Assembly (NCBI GenBank): GCA_902729315.2
Contig: LR746273.1
Coordinates: 501,001 to 565,000, forward strand
Source: Spirodela intermedia
Lineage: Eukaryota > Streptophyta > Magnoliopsida > Alismatales > Araceae
Reading direction: 5' to 3'
Length of the DNA: 64,000 nt
Part shown: positions 25,030-36,060 of the stretch, in pieces
Layout: the number at the start of each line of letters is the position of its first letter
Numbering within the stretch: position 1 is the stretch's first letter
Program-made: the position numbers and the translations under genes
The notes under the pieces: generated by a model
What the model saw: only the letters and a program-made list of their open reading frames with translations
Told to the model about the DNA's origin: nothing
Database searches by the model: none

Positions 25030-27915
25030 TCAGCTGAGATGCGCTTTGGTGAGGAGCCGGGTGAGCTTGCTGAGGGTTTCCCGTGCGGCGACGGTGTCCG
25101 GGTGGTGCTCGCCGGAGATGGACGTTCGGATGAAGATGGCCTTGCGGATGAGTTCGTCCGCCGCGTCGTACTGCCCTCCGCGGAGCATCAGCTTCGCCCT
25201 GGTTTCCAGGACGGCGGCACGGAGGAGCACCAGGTCCTGCCACAGGCGCATGGCCGTCTGCGCAGAAGCCCTCGCGCAGCAGGCGGGCCCGTCGAGCCGG
25301 TTGTCGTCGTCGTTGCGGGAGATTAGGGTTTCCGCGGCGGCTTCTACGGCGGCGGTGCAGAGGCGGAGGAGCTCCAGGGCGGCGGCGCAGCGGGAGAAGG
25401 TAACAAAGGTGTGGATGCCGAGGGGGAGCACGGCCCGCTTCACGAAGAGAAGAAGCTCGGAGGGCGCGAGTTTGACGACCACGGGGTCGACCCCGAAGCC
25501 GAACAGGAGGAAGCAGGCGGCCCAGATGTGGTCAGGGTGGAGGGAGACCGATCCCTGGAGACTGACCGCTCGCACCGCCGCCAGTGCGGCGGCGTCGCCG
25601 GCGGCAAGCCGGCGAGCGTAGAGCTTCACGTCGTCGTGGAAATGGAGGCAAGCTGGCTTAGTGCAGCCTCTGGCGATGCCAAACCTGACCAGCATGGACG
25701 ACGCCTCGTCTTCTGATCTCCTGACGTGAGTGGCAGCGAGGCCGCAGCTCATGGAGGAGGCCCATTGCCTCCATAGTCGGCCGCCGTGGGGCTTCTCCCG
25801 GATCCTGTGTGCCGCCAAAGCCAGTAGGGGGATCGGAACGGCGGCCGGAGCGAACCAGCCGCTCACCTGCACCATTCTCGCGGCCAGATTCCGCGGCCCG
25901 CCGGCGTGGTTGAAGATGGAGAGGCAGACGTCCAGCAGCTGCGTGAAGAAGGGGTGCCCCTGTGGGAGGGAGGGATCGCCGCCGTCGCTCCACCGGTACC
26001 TCGCCGGCGTCCTGTTGACAGTGTCCAGGAGCCTGCTCGGGCTTATGGGGAGCTCGGAGAGGATGGACCCCACGATGGAGAGCCCAAGGGTGAGTCGCCC
26101 GAGTCTCTCCTCCATTGCCCGGAGGGCGTCGAGCTCACCGGCGGGATAATCCTTGAGAGATCCCTTCATCAGCGCCATCGCCTCCACACCGGAGAGATAA
26201 GAAAGCTTCATCGGCTCCAGGTTCATCACCCGCGGGAGGCGCGTGGAGATGATGATGTGTGCTTCTCCGCCGAAGCGGGGGAGAAGGTCCATGATGCTCT
26301 TCCGATCGAACCAGTCTTCCTCCCTCTCCAGGTTGTCGATGACGATCAGGAAGGGAATGTCCCGCATTAGCTCCCTCCTCACCCTGGCGACGGCATCTTC
26401 CTCCTGCTCCTCGAAGCACCTCGCCCTCCCTCTCTCCAGGCTGCCGCTCTCCACGCTAACGTCGACTTCCAGGAAGGATCTCAGGTTCAGGTAATTCTGC
26501 CGGACGTGCCTTGATTCGCCGCCGAGCCACAGGACCATCTTGTATCTCTGAGAAAACCTGTAAGCATACTCCAAGAGGAGCTCCGTCTTCCCTATCCCGG
26601 CTTCCCCGGAGATGCAGGCGATACCCTTCCCGTACATGATACTGGTTGACTTGCTCCATCGCCCGTGGTGGCCGGCGCCCTTGGTCCTCGGACCGAGCGT
26701 GTGGCTCTCCACTTTTTGCATCTCAATCTCTCTCTCCGACTCTTTCCACACCATGGGTTCCTTCCCCTTGCCGGCGGCCGCCGGATTCCTCCGCCGGCGC
26801 CGAGTCTTGAGCTCGAAGTACTCCTCCTGCCCATCTCCATGGACGTCGCCGAACAGGATAAGCTCCAGCTCGGAGAGCTCTTTTTTCCTCCCGACGAAGT
26901 TTTCCATCCTGGGGAAGGGGAACTCTCCCTTCTCGGCCCTCTGCCGCCATCTGTTGACCCTCTCCACCGCGCTCCTCCTCCCCAGCTTGGTGGCCAATAG
27001 GACCACCGACCTCACGACGCAGTCCCTCCAGTTCCCTTCGTGCGCCTCCAGCTTCGGGCTCTCCAAGCGGGCCAGGCCGTTGACCGCATCCCTCCATTGT
27101 CGTTCATCACCGCCGTACTGCGTCCACAGTTCTCCGCCATGCCTGTCCCAGACGTCTCCCCTTCTCTCCACGACGTCTCTAGCGAGGCAGTCGCTGGCGC
27201 CGAGGTCGAAGAACACAGGCACCAGGTTCTTCCTCTCCAGGAAGGATCTGAGCTCGTCGATGCTGTGCGGATTGGCGAAGGATTTCTTGGTCAGGATCAC
27301 CACGCCGAAAGCAGCGTCCCTCATCGCCCTCTCGACCAGCTCGTGGCTACGGGCGTTCTTGCACCGGGCTCGATCGGCCGAGAAGCAGCTCATCCCTTGG
27401 ATCTCCAGCTCTGCGCGAAGCCAGTTGGCGAATCTGATCAATGAAGGCTTACGACCATGGAAGCCCATGTAGACGTCGCTGCTCCCCTGCCTGCCGGTGG
27501 AAGAAAGAGCTGCCGACGGATGAGGAAAATGAGGGTCTCCAAGCCTTTTCCCAGCCCTCTTCTGTTTGACTCTATGATCCCAGTGATCATTGTCGCGGCC
27601 ATTGCTGATATTAGACGGAGGGGACGGCGCGGCAGGAGGCCCAAGCACCCGCCAGGAGTCTTCGAGATTACAGGGCCCCCTGCTTGCTTGAGGAGGAAGA
27701 ATGCTTGTGGAGGGCCAGCGTCCACTGAGACCGTTTTGTGAGCCAGCAATGGAGGAGCTCGGGTTTTCAGGTGGGGGCACCACGGAGGCCGGGGACCGCG
27801 GAGAGAAGAAAGGAGACTGGCTTGCAGAGACGAATGCAGAGGAAGAAGACGAGATATTGCGGGAGGTTGTGGAAGGTAACGCCCCGAGGTTGGAGCTTTC
27901 CTGTTGAGACTCCAT
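25030..27915 (-). CDS. TIR-NB-ARC-TPR protein (TNP/XTNX class)
   Basis: Intronless, 961 residues. This is the conserved plant class of NLR-like proteins with TIR, NB-ARC and a TPR-like end instead of leucine-rich repeats, kept in monocots although true TNLs are lost there. Layout: Ser/Pro-rich unstructured head (1-144); TIR domain from SSDVYMGFHG (146) to about 300, including SIDELRSF with E221 at the position of the NADase glutamate; basic insert TRRRRRNP (371-378); P-loop GEAGIGKT (437-444); Walker B FLIVIDNL (522-529); HIIISTR (553-559); GLPL-like LTLGLSIVG (608-616). No MHD motif is obvious. The C-terminal part is Ala/Leu-rich with a TPR-like pair of helices near GQYDAADELIRKAIF. The function of this class is poorly known, so a direct immune role is inference. 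Confidence 0.9.
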   Translation of the reverse strand: MESQQESSNLGALPSTTSRNISSSSSAFVSASQSPFFSPRSPASVVPPPENPSSSIAGSQNGLSGRWPSTSILPPQASRGPCNLEDSWRVLGPPAAPSPPSNISNGRDNDHWDHRVKQKRAGKRLGDPHFPHPSAALSSTGRQGSSDVYMGFHGRKPSLIRFANWLRAELEIQGMSCFSADRARCKNARSHELVERAMRDAAFGVVILTKKSFANPHSIDELRSFLERKNLVPVFFDLGASDCLARDVVERRGDVWDRHGGELWTQYGGDERQWRDAVNGLARLESPKLEAHEGNWRDCVVRSVVLLATKLGRRSAVERVNRWRQRAEKGEFPFPRMENFVGRKKELSELELILFGDVHGDGQEEYFELKTRRRRRNPAAAGKGKEPMVWKESEREIEMQKVESHTLGPRTKGAGHHGRWSKSTSIMYGKGIACISGEAGIGKTELLLEYAYRFSQRYKMVLWLGGESRHVRQNYLNLRSFLEVDVSVESGSLERGRARCFEEQEEDAVARVRRELMRDIPFLIVIDNLEREEDWFDRKSIMDLLPRFGGEAHIIISTRLPRVMNLEPMKLSYLSGVEAMALMKGSLKDYPAGELDALRAMEERLGRLTLGLSIVGSILSELPISPSRLLDTVNRTPARYRWSDGGDPSLPQGHPFFTQLLDVCLSIFNHAGGPRNLAARMVQVSGWFAPAAVPIPLLALAAHRIREKPHGGRLWRQWASSMSCGLAATHVRRSEDEASSMLVRFGIARGCTKPACLHFHDDVKLYARRLAAGDAAALAAVRAVSLQGSVSLHPDHIWAACFLLFGFGVDPVVVKLAPSELLLFVKRAVLPLGIHTFVTFSRCAAALELLRLCTAAVEAAAETLISRNDDDNRLDGPACCARASAQTAMRLWQDLVLLRAAVLETRAKLMLRGGQYDAADELIRKAIFIRTSISGEHHPDTVAARETLSKLTRLLTKAHLS

Positions 27916-30830
27916 CTGTCCATCTTCATGGGGAATCCAGTTCTCGGGGTGGCCGATCTCAATCGGTCATGAACCTTGGCGGCATTTCTTCCAACCCTGA
28001 CGAGCCATCTGCAGCGCAGGTGGAAGAGATACACCATCAGAGCTTGATGAATTCGATGGGTTTGGAAATCAACGGGAATTGAAATCAGCGTCTGAAGATC
28101 TTCAGAGAAAAGTGAGAAGTTTTCAGAGAAAAAGTATCGGCTATTCAAGTTTCTTGAGGAGGAAATAGGATTTGCGGGATCGCAGCGCGACTTCGCTGGA
28201 AACCCTGGCGTTCTTTTACTTGACAGCCGTAAGTTCTTGCAGAACACGAAGGGTCGTCTTGGATCTGCCGTTCCAAGAATCGCTTGATTTCGGTCTGAGC
28301 CACGTCTCTTCCGCGAGAGCGGCCTTCAGATCTCTAAGCCGTAGAGGAAAGCGAGGAACAAAGCATGAGCGAAAGCAGGTGTCACCACGGTTCCATGGTT
28401 GAAGAAGAAGATCCCAACGAGAAAAGCAGCCTTAGGGTTTAGCTGCGCAAGAGCCTGTCCCTCCGCTCGAAGGCAGCGACGAAGAGGAAGGAGACTAGAT
28501 CGAAGAAGGAATGATCGACTGCAATGGCTGCAGGATCTACGATAAAGCCCAGGAAAAACCTCCATTCGCGTAGGGGAAGCACAAAAAAATTCCAGGAAAG
28601 ACGGATGACTCATCGAGAACTTACGTTTTTCCGTCCTTTTCCCTCTGAAACCTCTTCGACACGTCCAATCCGGAGAGCTACGACCCATCTTCTCTCCTCT
28701 CTCTCCGCTCGCCGCGAGAGCAGGAACCGTCCCACTGTTTACCCCGTTCAAGCTGCTGCGCCTCTTTTTCTTCCTCCAGTGGGGACTCCCCAGAAGGCTT
28801 CTGGGGGGGCTGGCGGCCAAAAGTGGTAGGAAAAATAAAGACCTCTTCTTCTTCTCTCACCACCCCACTGAAACCGTCAGACTATTTTACCTTCGACTGG
28901 CCCCTGCCCGGTTTTACCAGCGTCTGCCTCCGCCCCTTCCCCGAATGGCGGCGCCACCAAGACCAACCTCCAAACAGTCGCCTCACTGCCGCCGCCGCCG
29001 CCGCCGGCACCCGGGCCTTCCACCAAAAGCACCCTCCCGACGGGCAGCAATAAACAATCCCCGTTACCGCAGATTATTACTCTTATTTGCATCTGCCGGA
29101 GGCCGAGAGCATGTGGCTGGCGGAGGCGTAAAGATGCGGCGTCGCCGGCGCTCCGCCAGTGGGGGGCGAGACATGTGAGGGCTCTCTCCTACTACGAGCA
29201 GCCGTAACCAGCGGCGTGGAGAGAGGACAAAGCAGGCGACAGGTAACCCTATTACGACGCTGCCGGAGATGGCTCCGAGCTTCGAACGGGGAGAAGAAGG
29301 GGCTTTATCCTCGACTGTCGGAGTCACAGCCGCTCCTCCCCTCCCCCTTCATGGTTCCTAACGATCTGAGCACAGTCTCCCACTGGGCATCCGAATTGCG
29401 GGCGCCCTCGTCCGCAGGGACAGGGACAGCGACAGCGACAGCCGACACCAGTCCCTCTCCGTCCTCCTCTGACAGAGCCATGAATCGAATCGTCCAACCC
29501 TAACCGGGAGACCTACGAATCAGATGTCTCCCTCCGGTACAAGAACTGTTTCCCCACGAGCCGCAGGAATCTGCCCGTCATGGTCGCCTCCGGTCAAACG
29601 AACAGGTTTCCCCACTCTATTCACTCTCTCTCTCTCTCCCCCACCGCCGGCCTACCAGGCCTAACGGCGGACTCATCCCTCCATCGACTATTCTACGGCT
29701 CGCCGCCTCGGTTTCAGCTCTAATATGTGGTAACTCCGCTGGTCCACGTTGACTGGATTTGGGGTCATCGCTGATCACTTGACCCGACAGACATCAACAG
29801 CGTCCGTATAGTGGTCTCCCACGCGCCCCGCCACTATGATTCGGATGACCATCACCATTCATGACGCCCCACAAGTGGGTCCATCTGATAAGTTTTTGAC
29901 ACATAACTCCCTGAGTAATCTCGCAATTTTAGTAAAACTCCTGTGGTTGACAAATACCCCTCTTGTGGGGCGCTCTCTCCGACAGCGGATAGGCCCGATG
30001 GATTCTTCCTTACGTTGTCGCGCTTCGTAGGGCGAGTTACGTTGACCGTCTTTGAATTAGGCTTAGTTCCCTACGAACATTACCTATTGCTAATAAAGCC
30101 ATCAGATTTTTTTAAGATACCTTTTTTTAATTTGAAAAACACCCTAACACTGTTATTCTCCCTGCCTCTCCCTCCGTTTGAAGAATAAATTGACTCGGTC
30201 AAACCGAGTTTAAGTGACCTACCACCCAGACGTCTCCGGGTCAGCCCGGGCAAGTTAAGAACGTTCCGTGGGTGGCAACTCATCGGTAACCGGCGCTAAC
30301 GGGAGCGACCCGGTCTGACTCAGTATTCAGTTTGAATTCTTTTTTCCTTTTTGGGCTACTGCTGCCGGCCCATTTTCCCCCGGGTTACCTCCCCAGCCCA
30401 ATAAGCGGAGAGTCGGATCGGCTCGTGGCCCTAAGTTGTGGTAAGCATTGCCGCAAAACACGTGGCCATGAGAGAGAGAGAGAGAAACCAGAAAAGGCTG
30501 CCGTCCCCGTGTATAACGTGAAGTCGCCGTCCAAAGCGCGTTCATGCCGCGTTGTGATTTATTCCGCACGTGTCCCACACATAATGGAAGCATATTACCA
30601 AGAAAAAAGAATCGAAAGTGCGAATATATACCCACGAATGTACCCTTACTTACTGTATAATAAAATTCTTTAAATTATTGAGATACATCAACGGCACTGG
30701 TCGTCGTCGGAGACATAAATCCTTTGGATTCTAGCGGTCAACAGCCGCCACTGGTCAGGAAACCCCGCTAGTGGGATACGCCATGTAATTAGTATTATTA
30801 TGAGGGGGAGATCTGGTGATCAGCCTCGGA
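27916..30830. other. spacer between two divergent genes
   Basis: It should hold the 5' leader and promoter of the leftward TIR-NB-ARC gene and the upstream region of the rightward SRC2-like gene. 28250-29400 is GC-rich with no recognisable product in any frame. 29700-30700 is AT-richer with GGCCCA-like motifs near 30369. A noncoding leader intron for the TIR-NB-ARC gene is possible but not demonstrable. Confidence 0.45.
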
Positions 30831-30837
30831 GAAACGC

Positions 30838-30845
30838 TATAAAAT
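30838..30845 (+). promoter_or_regulatory. TATA box of the SRC2-like gene
   Basis: TATAAAAT 107 bases before the start codon. This predicts a leader of about 75 bases that ends in an AG-rich run. Confidence 0.6.
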
Positions 30846-30944
30846 TGTGACAGCTGCTCTTCCAGCCATTCGCCCGAACGGTGAGATAAGAGCGGCTGAG
30901 AGGGGGAGGGACGGGGGCGGGGGGGAAGAGAGAGAGACAGAGAG

Positions 30945-31787
30945 ATGGCTTCACAGTACGAGGTGGAGGTGACGGTGATCTCCGGCAAGAACATGAAGAA
31001 CGTGAACTGGAGGAATGGGAACCTCCACCCCTATGTGGTCCTCTGGCTGGACCCCGCCGCCAAGCGCTCCACCAAGGTCGCTGTCGACGGGGAAGAAGGC
31101 TCCGGCGAGGACCCCCTCTGGGACGAGAAGCTCACCATCCCGCTGCCCCCCGGCGGGAGCCTCTCCACCGGCGGCGCCGCCCTTTCCATCGACGTCGTCC
31201 ACGCCAACGCCGGCAAGGACACCAAGCCGCTCGTCGGCTCCGCCATCGTCCCGCTGGCGGAGATCGTCGACGAGGTGGGCATCGGGGGGAAAGCTTCCCG
31301 CACGCTCAAGCTGAAGCGGCCCTCCGGCAGGCCGCAAGGCAAGCTAGAGGTCAAGATCGCTGTGCGCGAGCCCTCCCGATATTACGACTCCCCTCCGCCG
31401 CCGGCGCCGGGGTACGGGGCTTACGCGCCGCCGGCGTACGGGCACCAGTACCGGGACTACGGCGGTGCACCGGCACCATATGGGTATGGCGCGCCACCGC
31501 CGAGTGGGTGTCCGTCCTATGGGTACCCGTACGGGGCGGCGCCGCCGCCAGCGGTGGGGTATGGCCAGCCATCGGCGTATGGGCAGCAGCCGTATGCCGT
31601 CGCCGGAGGGGAGAAGAAGAGCAAGTTCGGGATGGGGACGGGGCTGGCGGTGGGGGCGGCGGCCGGCGTGCTGGGGGGGCTGGCGCTGGCGGAGGGGGCG
31701 GACTACGTGGAGGACAAGATAGCCGACGACGTGGCGGAGAGGGTGGAGGACGATCTGGGCTTCGACGACGACGGCGGCGACTTCTAG
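30945..31787 (+). CDS. SRC2-like C2-domain protein
   Basis: Intronless, 280 residues. Members of the SRC2 (soybean gene regulated by cold 2) family bind membranes through a C2 domain. The Arabidopsis protein sits at the ER/vacuole and plasma membrane and tunes RBOHF calcium responses. Layout: C2 domain 1-140 ([36 protein letters not shown]); Pro/Tyr/Gly-rich region 144-218 with repeated YGAP, YGYP and YGQ units; Lys-Lys-Ser-Lys then a Gly/Ala hydrophobic segment 229-248 ([20 protein letters not shown]), a likely membrane or oligomerisation segment; acidic tail ending DDDGGDF. The Asp positions in the loops are only partly kept, so calcium binding is uncertain. The codons are very GC-rich. Confidence 0.93.
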   Translation: MASQYEVEVTVISGKNMKNVNWRNGNLHPYVVLWLDPAAKRSTKVAVDGEEGSGEDPLWDEKLTIPLPPGGSLSTGGAALSIDVVHANAGKDTKPLVGSAIVPLAEIVDEVGIGGKASRTLKLKRPSGRPQGKLEVKIAVREPSRYYDSPPPPAPGYGAYAPPAYGHQYRDYGGAPAPYGYGAPPPSGCPSYGYPYGAAPPPAVGYGQPSAYGQQPYAVAGGEKKSKFGMGTGLAVGAAAGVLGGLALAEGADYVEDKIADDVAERVEDDLGFDDDGGDF

Positions 31788-31907
31788 AGCGCTGAACGCA
31801 CGGCAGAGGAAAATAAATGTGTGGCCTTCGCTCCACTGAGCTCGCTTCCCCTCGGGTGTCTGATTGGACCCTTCTGCTTGATCTGATCCGAAGAACTTCC
31901 CAAACCT

Positions 31908-31913
31908 AATAAA
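31908..31913 (+). terminator. AATAAA polyadenylation signal of the SRC2-like gene
   Basis: AATAAA 120 bases past the stop codon. Another AATAAA at 31812-31817 lies only 25 bases past the stop, so the distal one is more likely used. Confidence 0.5.
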
Positions 31914-32211
31914 GAGAGAGACAGCGAGGGAGAGGAGAGAGAGAGAGAGAAGGCTAGCCCCATTTCCGCTTCAAACGAGCTGGTTTAGGCCCCGTAGCGT
32001 GAAGTCGAGCCCAATAAGATATCTAATTGGGCTTGGGCCAGTGGACCTCGTAGGTCAGAGTTCATCAGCGCTAGAAGAGCCGTCATCTGTAGGAAACAAC
32101 GAGGTTCCCTAAAACGTAGGGCTAGTTCGAACGATCTGTCAGCCCGTCATCTTTCCTGTGGAGAAAACCCGTGGATCTCTCGCTCCTTATATATGCTTAT
32201 ATATATATACA

Positions 32212-32218
32212 CAGAGAG

Positions 32219-32264
<46 letters not shown>
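32212..32264. repeat. AG microsatellite in the DCR-like promoter region
   Basis: About twenty-five AG units with one GG slip, directly after an alternating TA stretch (32189-32210). It lies 400 bases upstream of the DCR-like start codon. Confidence 0.9.
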
Positions 32265-32265
<1 letters not shown>

Positions 32266-32575
32266 GTGCCCGGGGTCGTCTGCGTCTCTGAGTCTTTCGG
32301 ACAGGGAGAGGGAGGATGCCAGCTGCGACTGATGCGAAGCGGTCGGCGATGGGCCATTGGAGGGTCGGATCGGACGGCGGTGGCGGTGAATTAAACGCCG
32401 AAAGCTATTTACCGGCGAGCTCCACGAAGGCCCGGTGGTTCATCTTACAGACCCAGCTGGAGAAGAACGGAAAGAGTAACTGCATTCAATATGATCGAAC
32501 AACCACCTCCGGAAGCCCTTTAATGGATTCAATGCTTCCGCCAACCTTACGCAGTGGAACCCAGTAAATTCCTCT

Positions 32576-32582
32576 TTATAAC
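32576..32582 (+). promoter_or_regulatory. TATA-like box of the DCR-like gene
   Basis: TTTATAA 85 bases before the start codon. A core promoter here would leave a leader of about 55-60 bases. Motif and distance are the only evidence. Confidence 0.4.
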
Positions 32583-32666
32583 CTGACCCTTAGTCGATCA
32601 CTACACCCACCAGTTAGGTTTCTCCGCTCTCCCTCGCTAGCTCGTCCTTGAGAGTGGCCGGCGACA

Positions 32667-34313
32667 ATGGGGGTTGAAAATGGTAAGGCCGAGCAGGAAA
32701 TTGAGGCGTCGGCGGAGCAGGGGCACGAGAAGCCAGTAGAGCCGGAGAATAGGGGGCTGGTAAACGGGAAGCGTGGAGAGGGGGACAAGGAGGCCGCGGT
32801 GGTGAAGATCACAGGCAAGTCCCGGGTCCTCCCCGCCGCCCAGCGACTGGACAAGAAGGAGTGCCCTCTGATCACCTTCGACCTGCCTTACATCACCTTC
32901 TACTACAACCAGAAGCTGCTGGTCTACAAGGGCGGCGAGTACGAGGTGGCCGTTGAGAGGCTGAAGGAGGCCCTGGCGGCAGTCCTGGAGCACTTCTACC
33001 CCCTGGCTGGGAAGCTGGGGAAGGACGAGGAGGGCGTGCTGACGATTGAGTGCGACGGAGAGAGCCTCCTCGGGGCGGAGGTGCTGGAGGCGGCGGCCGA
33101 GAACGTCGAGGTGGCGGAGCTCGCCGGGTCCAATGCTCCCAGCTTCCTGCAGGAACTCGTTCCCTACAGCGGAATCATGAATCTGGAGGGCCTCCATTGC
33201 CCCCTCCTCTCCGTGCAAGTGAGCTCTCTCCCCTCCGAGTTTCGGGGTTCTCCCTCCTATCCCAGGGAGAGCTCGATACATGATTTTGTATTCGTTAGTC
33301 CTCCGTCGCTAAGGTCCAACCATAGGAATTAGGCACGTCGTTGTTCCTTGCTATCATAAACACTCCCGTATCATAGCTTTATCATTGATGCTTACTTTCC
33401 TGTCATTGTCCTTCGTTTCATCTGAAACCAGTTCACCAAGCTCAAAAACGGCCTGGCAATCGGCTGCGCCTTCAACCACGCGGTCCTAGACGGCTACTCG
33501 ACGTGGCACTTTATGGGCGCATGGGCGGAGCTCTGCCGGGGCTCCTCTGTCATCTCTCTCGAACCCTTCCACGACCGCGCCCTGGCCCGCAGTGCCCGAG
33601 TGAAGCTCACCCTGCCCGAGTCGGCCGCCGCCCACGAGAAGGCTGACCCAGCGGGGACCCCCAAGCCCCTCCGCGAGAAGATCTTCACCTTCTCCGAGAA
33701 GGCTGTCGAGAAGCTCAAGGCGGAGGCCAACGCCGGCCTCCCCGACGGCACTAAGCCGCTCTCCACCTTCCAGTCCCTCGGCGACCACTTATGGCGCGCC
33801 GTCTGCCGCGCGCGCCGCCTCAAGCCGGAGGACATCACGGTCTTCGCCATCTTCATCGACTGCCGCAAGCGGGTCGACCCGCCCATGCCGGAAGGCTACT
33901 TCGGCAACATGGTGCAGGCCATCTTCAACGCAACCGCCGCCGGGCTACTGCTCGCGAGCCCACCGGTATACGGCGCCAACCTGCTCCAGCAGGCGATCGA
34001 CGTCCACGACGCCAAGGCCATAGACGGCAGGCTCAAGGAGTACGAGGCCGCCCCGAAGATGTTCTACTTCCGGGACGCCGGCATCAACTGCGTCGCCGTG
34101 GGGAGCTCGCCGAGGTTCCCCGTGTATGACGTCGACTTCGGGTTCGGCAAGCCGGAGAGGGTGAGGAGCGGGTCGAACAACAGGTTCGACGGTATGGTAT
34201 ACCTCTACGCCGGGAGAGACGGCGGCCGGAGCATCGACGCGGAGATCTCCCTCGATGGAGATGCCATGGAGAACCTTGAGAAGGACGAAGAGTTCCTCAC
34301 GGTCTGCGTCTAA
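32667..34313 (+). CDS. DCR: BAHD acyltransferase, DCR type
   Basis: Cytosolic acyl-CoA-dependent acyltransferase. In Arabidopsis, DCR (DEFECTIVE IN CUTICULAR RIDGES) is needed to put dihydroxy-palmitate into cutin. Exons 32667-33218 and 33432-34313 flank a 213-nt GT..AG intron and encode 477 residues. Catalytic motif HAVLDG (H200, D204). The structural motif is DFGFG (about 419-423), where most BAHD enzymes have DFGWG; Arabidopsis DCR also has DFGFG. Other DCR-like text: ITFDLPYITFYYNQK, LEHFYPLAGKLGKD, LEGLHCPLLSVQ, LKPEDITVF, RVDPPMPEGYFGN, DAGINCVAVGSSPRF, RSGSNNRFDGM. The first 50 or so residues are a charged extension longer than in Arabidopsis. The intron falls where DCR-like genes have theirs. 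Confidence 0.93.
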
Positions 34314-34456
34314 GAGCAGTGGGTGCGTCTTATTTCCTCCGCCATTAGCGTTCCTCGTTGTTACCCTAGGAGGGACCAGGGCCCTCTCCGCGCGTTCCCA
34401 CTCGCCATTGTTGTTTAATATCTTTCCTACCTTAGAAGCATGTAACTTGTTGGAGC

Positions 34457-34462
34457 AATAAA
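34457..34462 (+). terminator. AATAAA polyadenylation signal of the DCR-like gene
   Basis: AATAAA 144 bases past the stop codon, followed by TG/T-rich DNA. A usual plant arrangement. Confidence 0.5.
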
Positions 34463-34469
34463 TTGGCGG

Positions 34470-34852
34470 TCGGAATTCATTAATGTATTCTGAAACAACT
34501 GGGGAATGATTTTATGGCCCAACGTTGATGAATGAAATACTCGAGTGGAATAACATTAAATTCATAAGCTTTTCTCGAAAATGATTAGTGGTATGTGTTA
34601 ATTAATTGGCCATGGGTGAGGTTGCCCTATGCTGGTAAGCTACTGCGTTTGGAAATGTTCTGATGATGCAGCGAGATCTAGGATTGTGGACCAAGTAGTC
34701 ATCTGATGTAATAATGCATTGAAAAAAAGGTCTTTTCAAAGGATCGAAAAGTGTGGTCTTATCCGTCGTCTTCACCGACTCGGCGCCCTCCAATTCTCAT
34801 AGGCTGCTGGAGTATTTAGTTCCTGGCGACAGGAAGATAAGGTAATTCCTGG

Positions 34853-34896
<44 letters not shown>

Positions 34897-36060
34897 GTAG
34901 GGCGCATCCTTGAATTATGTGGCCGTATTGAGTCTCCGAAGATTCATGATCAGTCAGAACGAACGGCCAGTTGTGGAGGAACTCCGGCAGAACAACAAAG
35001 GCCCCCGCACGAAGTTCCCGGTATATTCCTTGATTCCCGGCAACCAAGCGGAAGGGAGAGAAGTGGTGTCAGCAAGACGGAGGCCCTCACCGCATATCCC
35101 CCAGAAGATGCCGACCGACACCCCAAAAGCGCCGTCCAGCTCCTTTCCGGTCAGTCGGAGGCCTGTCACCCATCCCCTTCCCCCCCATTTTCCGCTCTCT
35201 CTAATTGCCTCGCGACCATCATAATAGCTGACCCAGCGAGACGGGGCCTCACCACCCACTCCGTCGGCTGCTCCACCGCCGCCATGAGACTGTCGGCGAG
35301 GCAAGCCGAAAGTCCGTGGTTTTCGCGCCGCGCGATGAAGCGTCGTCCAGCTCCGACCTGCCGGCGGCATGGTCGGGTCGAGGAGAGCGGGCGATTGGCG
35401 GGGGCGGTGGAGACTGGGACGGAGCTCCCCGTGCGGCGGGGATACTGACCGGCGAACATTCCTTACCGTAAGGGCAACTCGGACCTTTGGCATTTGGAGC
35501 GCCTCTTGAGAGCTCCTCAATCTTCTTCCCCGAGCTCCCTGGAAGCCGCCGACGGCGCGACCTGACCCGTGCCTCTTCTTCATTCTTCTTGCGTGTTCTG
35601 TCATCTCCCCGAGCTTCGAATTCTTCCGAGTCACTCGTCTTCGCATTCTACATTGAATGATCTTGATTGAGAAAAGTGGTTATCTAATATTACCCAAAAA
35701 TATTATCTGAAGATTTCGCTCGATCCGAATTTGATCACCGGCCAAGATATCTTCAGGCAGGCGAATGTCCTCATTGCTACCTAAACGCTGCCAGTTGACG
35801 AGGCGCAGCCGCCGCGAGTCTCCAGAAGGGTCCACGCCTGAAACCTCCGAGGAAACTTTCTTCTGTGTCCGTTCATTTGCAGTTGGCTGCCGTATATCTA
35901 AATTTTCATCGACTACCCCAGCTCACGCAAGAAGGTAGAGCACGCCATCATCACCAACCCAACTCTCCTTCTGGTTCAAGCCGGAGCCGACCCACAGCCT
36001 TACGGCACCCTATTAAAATTTGCGTCTCCACATCGATCCGTGGTTCTAAACAAGGGGAGC
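34470..36060. other. spacer between DCR-like and pectin methylesterase genes
   Basis: Contains an AG microsatellite (34857-34893) and a long unassigned open frame on the minus strand (35646-34954, 230 codons) with no recognised domain and Arg/Gly/Ser-rich composition. It should also hold the methylesterase promoter at its right end. Confidence 0.45.
34857..34893. repeat. AG microsatellite
   Basis: About eighteen AG units in the spacer right of the DCR-like gene. Confidence 0.9.

Noticed and set aside
27438-28247. 269-codon open frame in another frame at the head of the TIR-NB-ARC gene
   Set aside because: It overlaps the Ser/Pro-rich head out of frame and resembles nothing known; the 961-codon frame with TIR and P-loop motifs is preferred.
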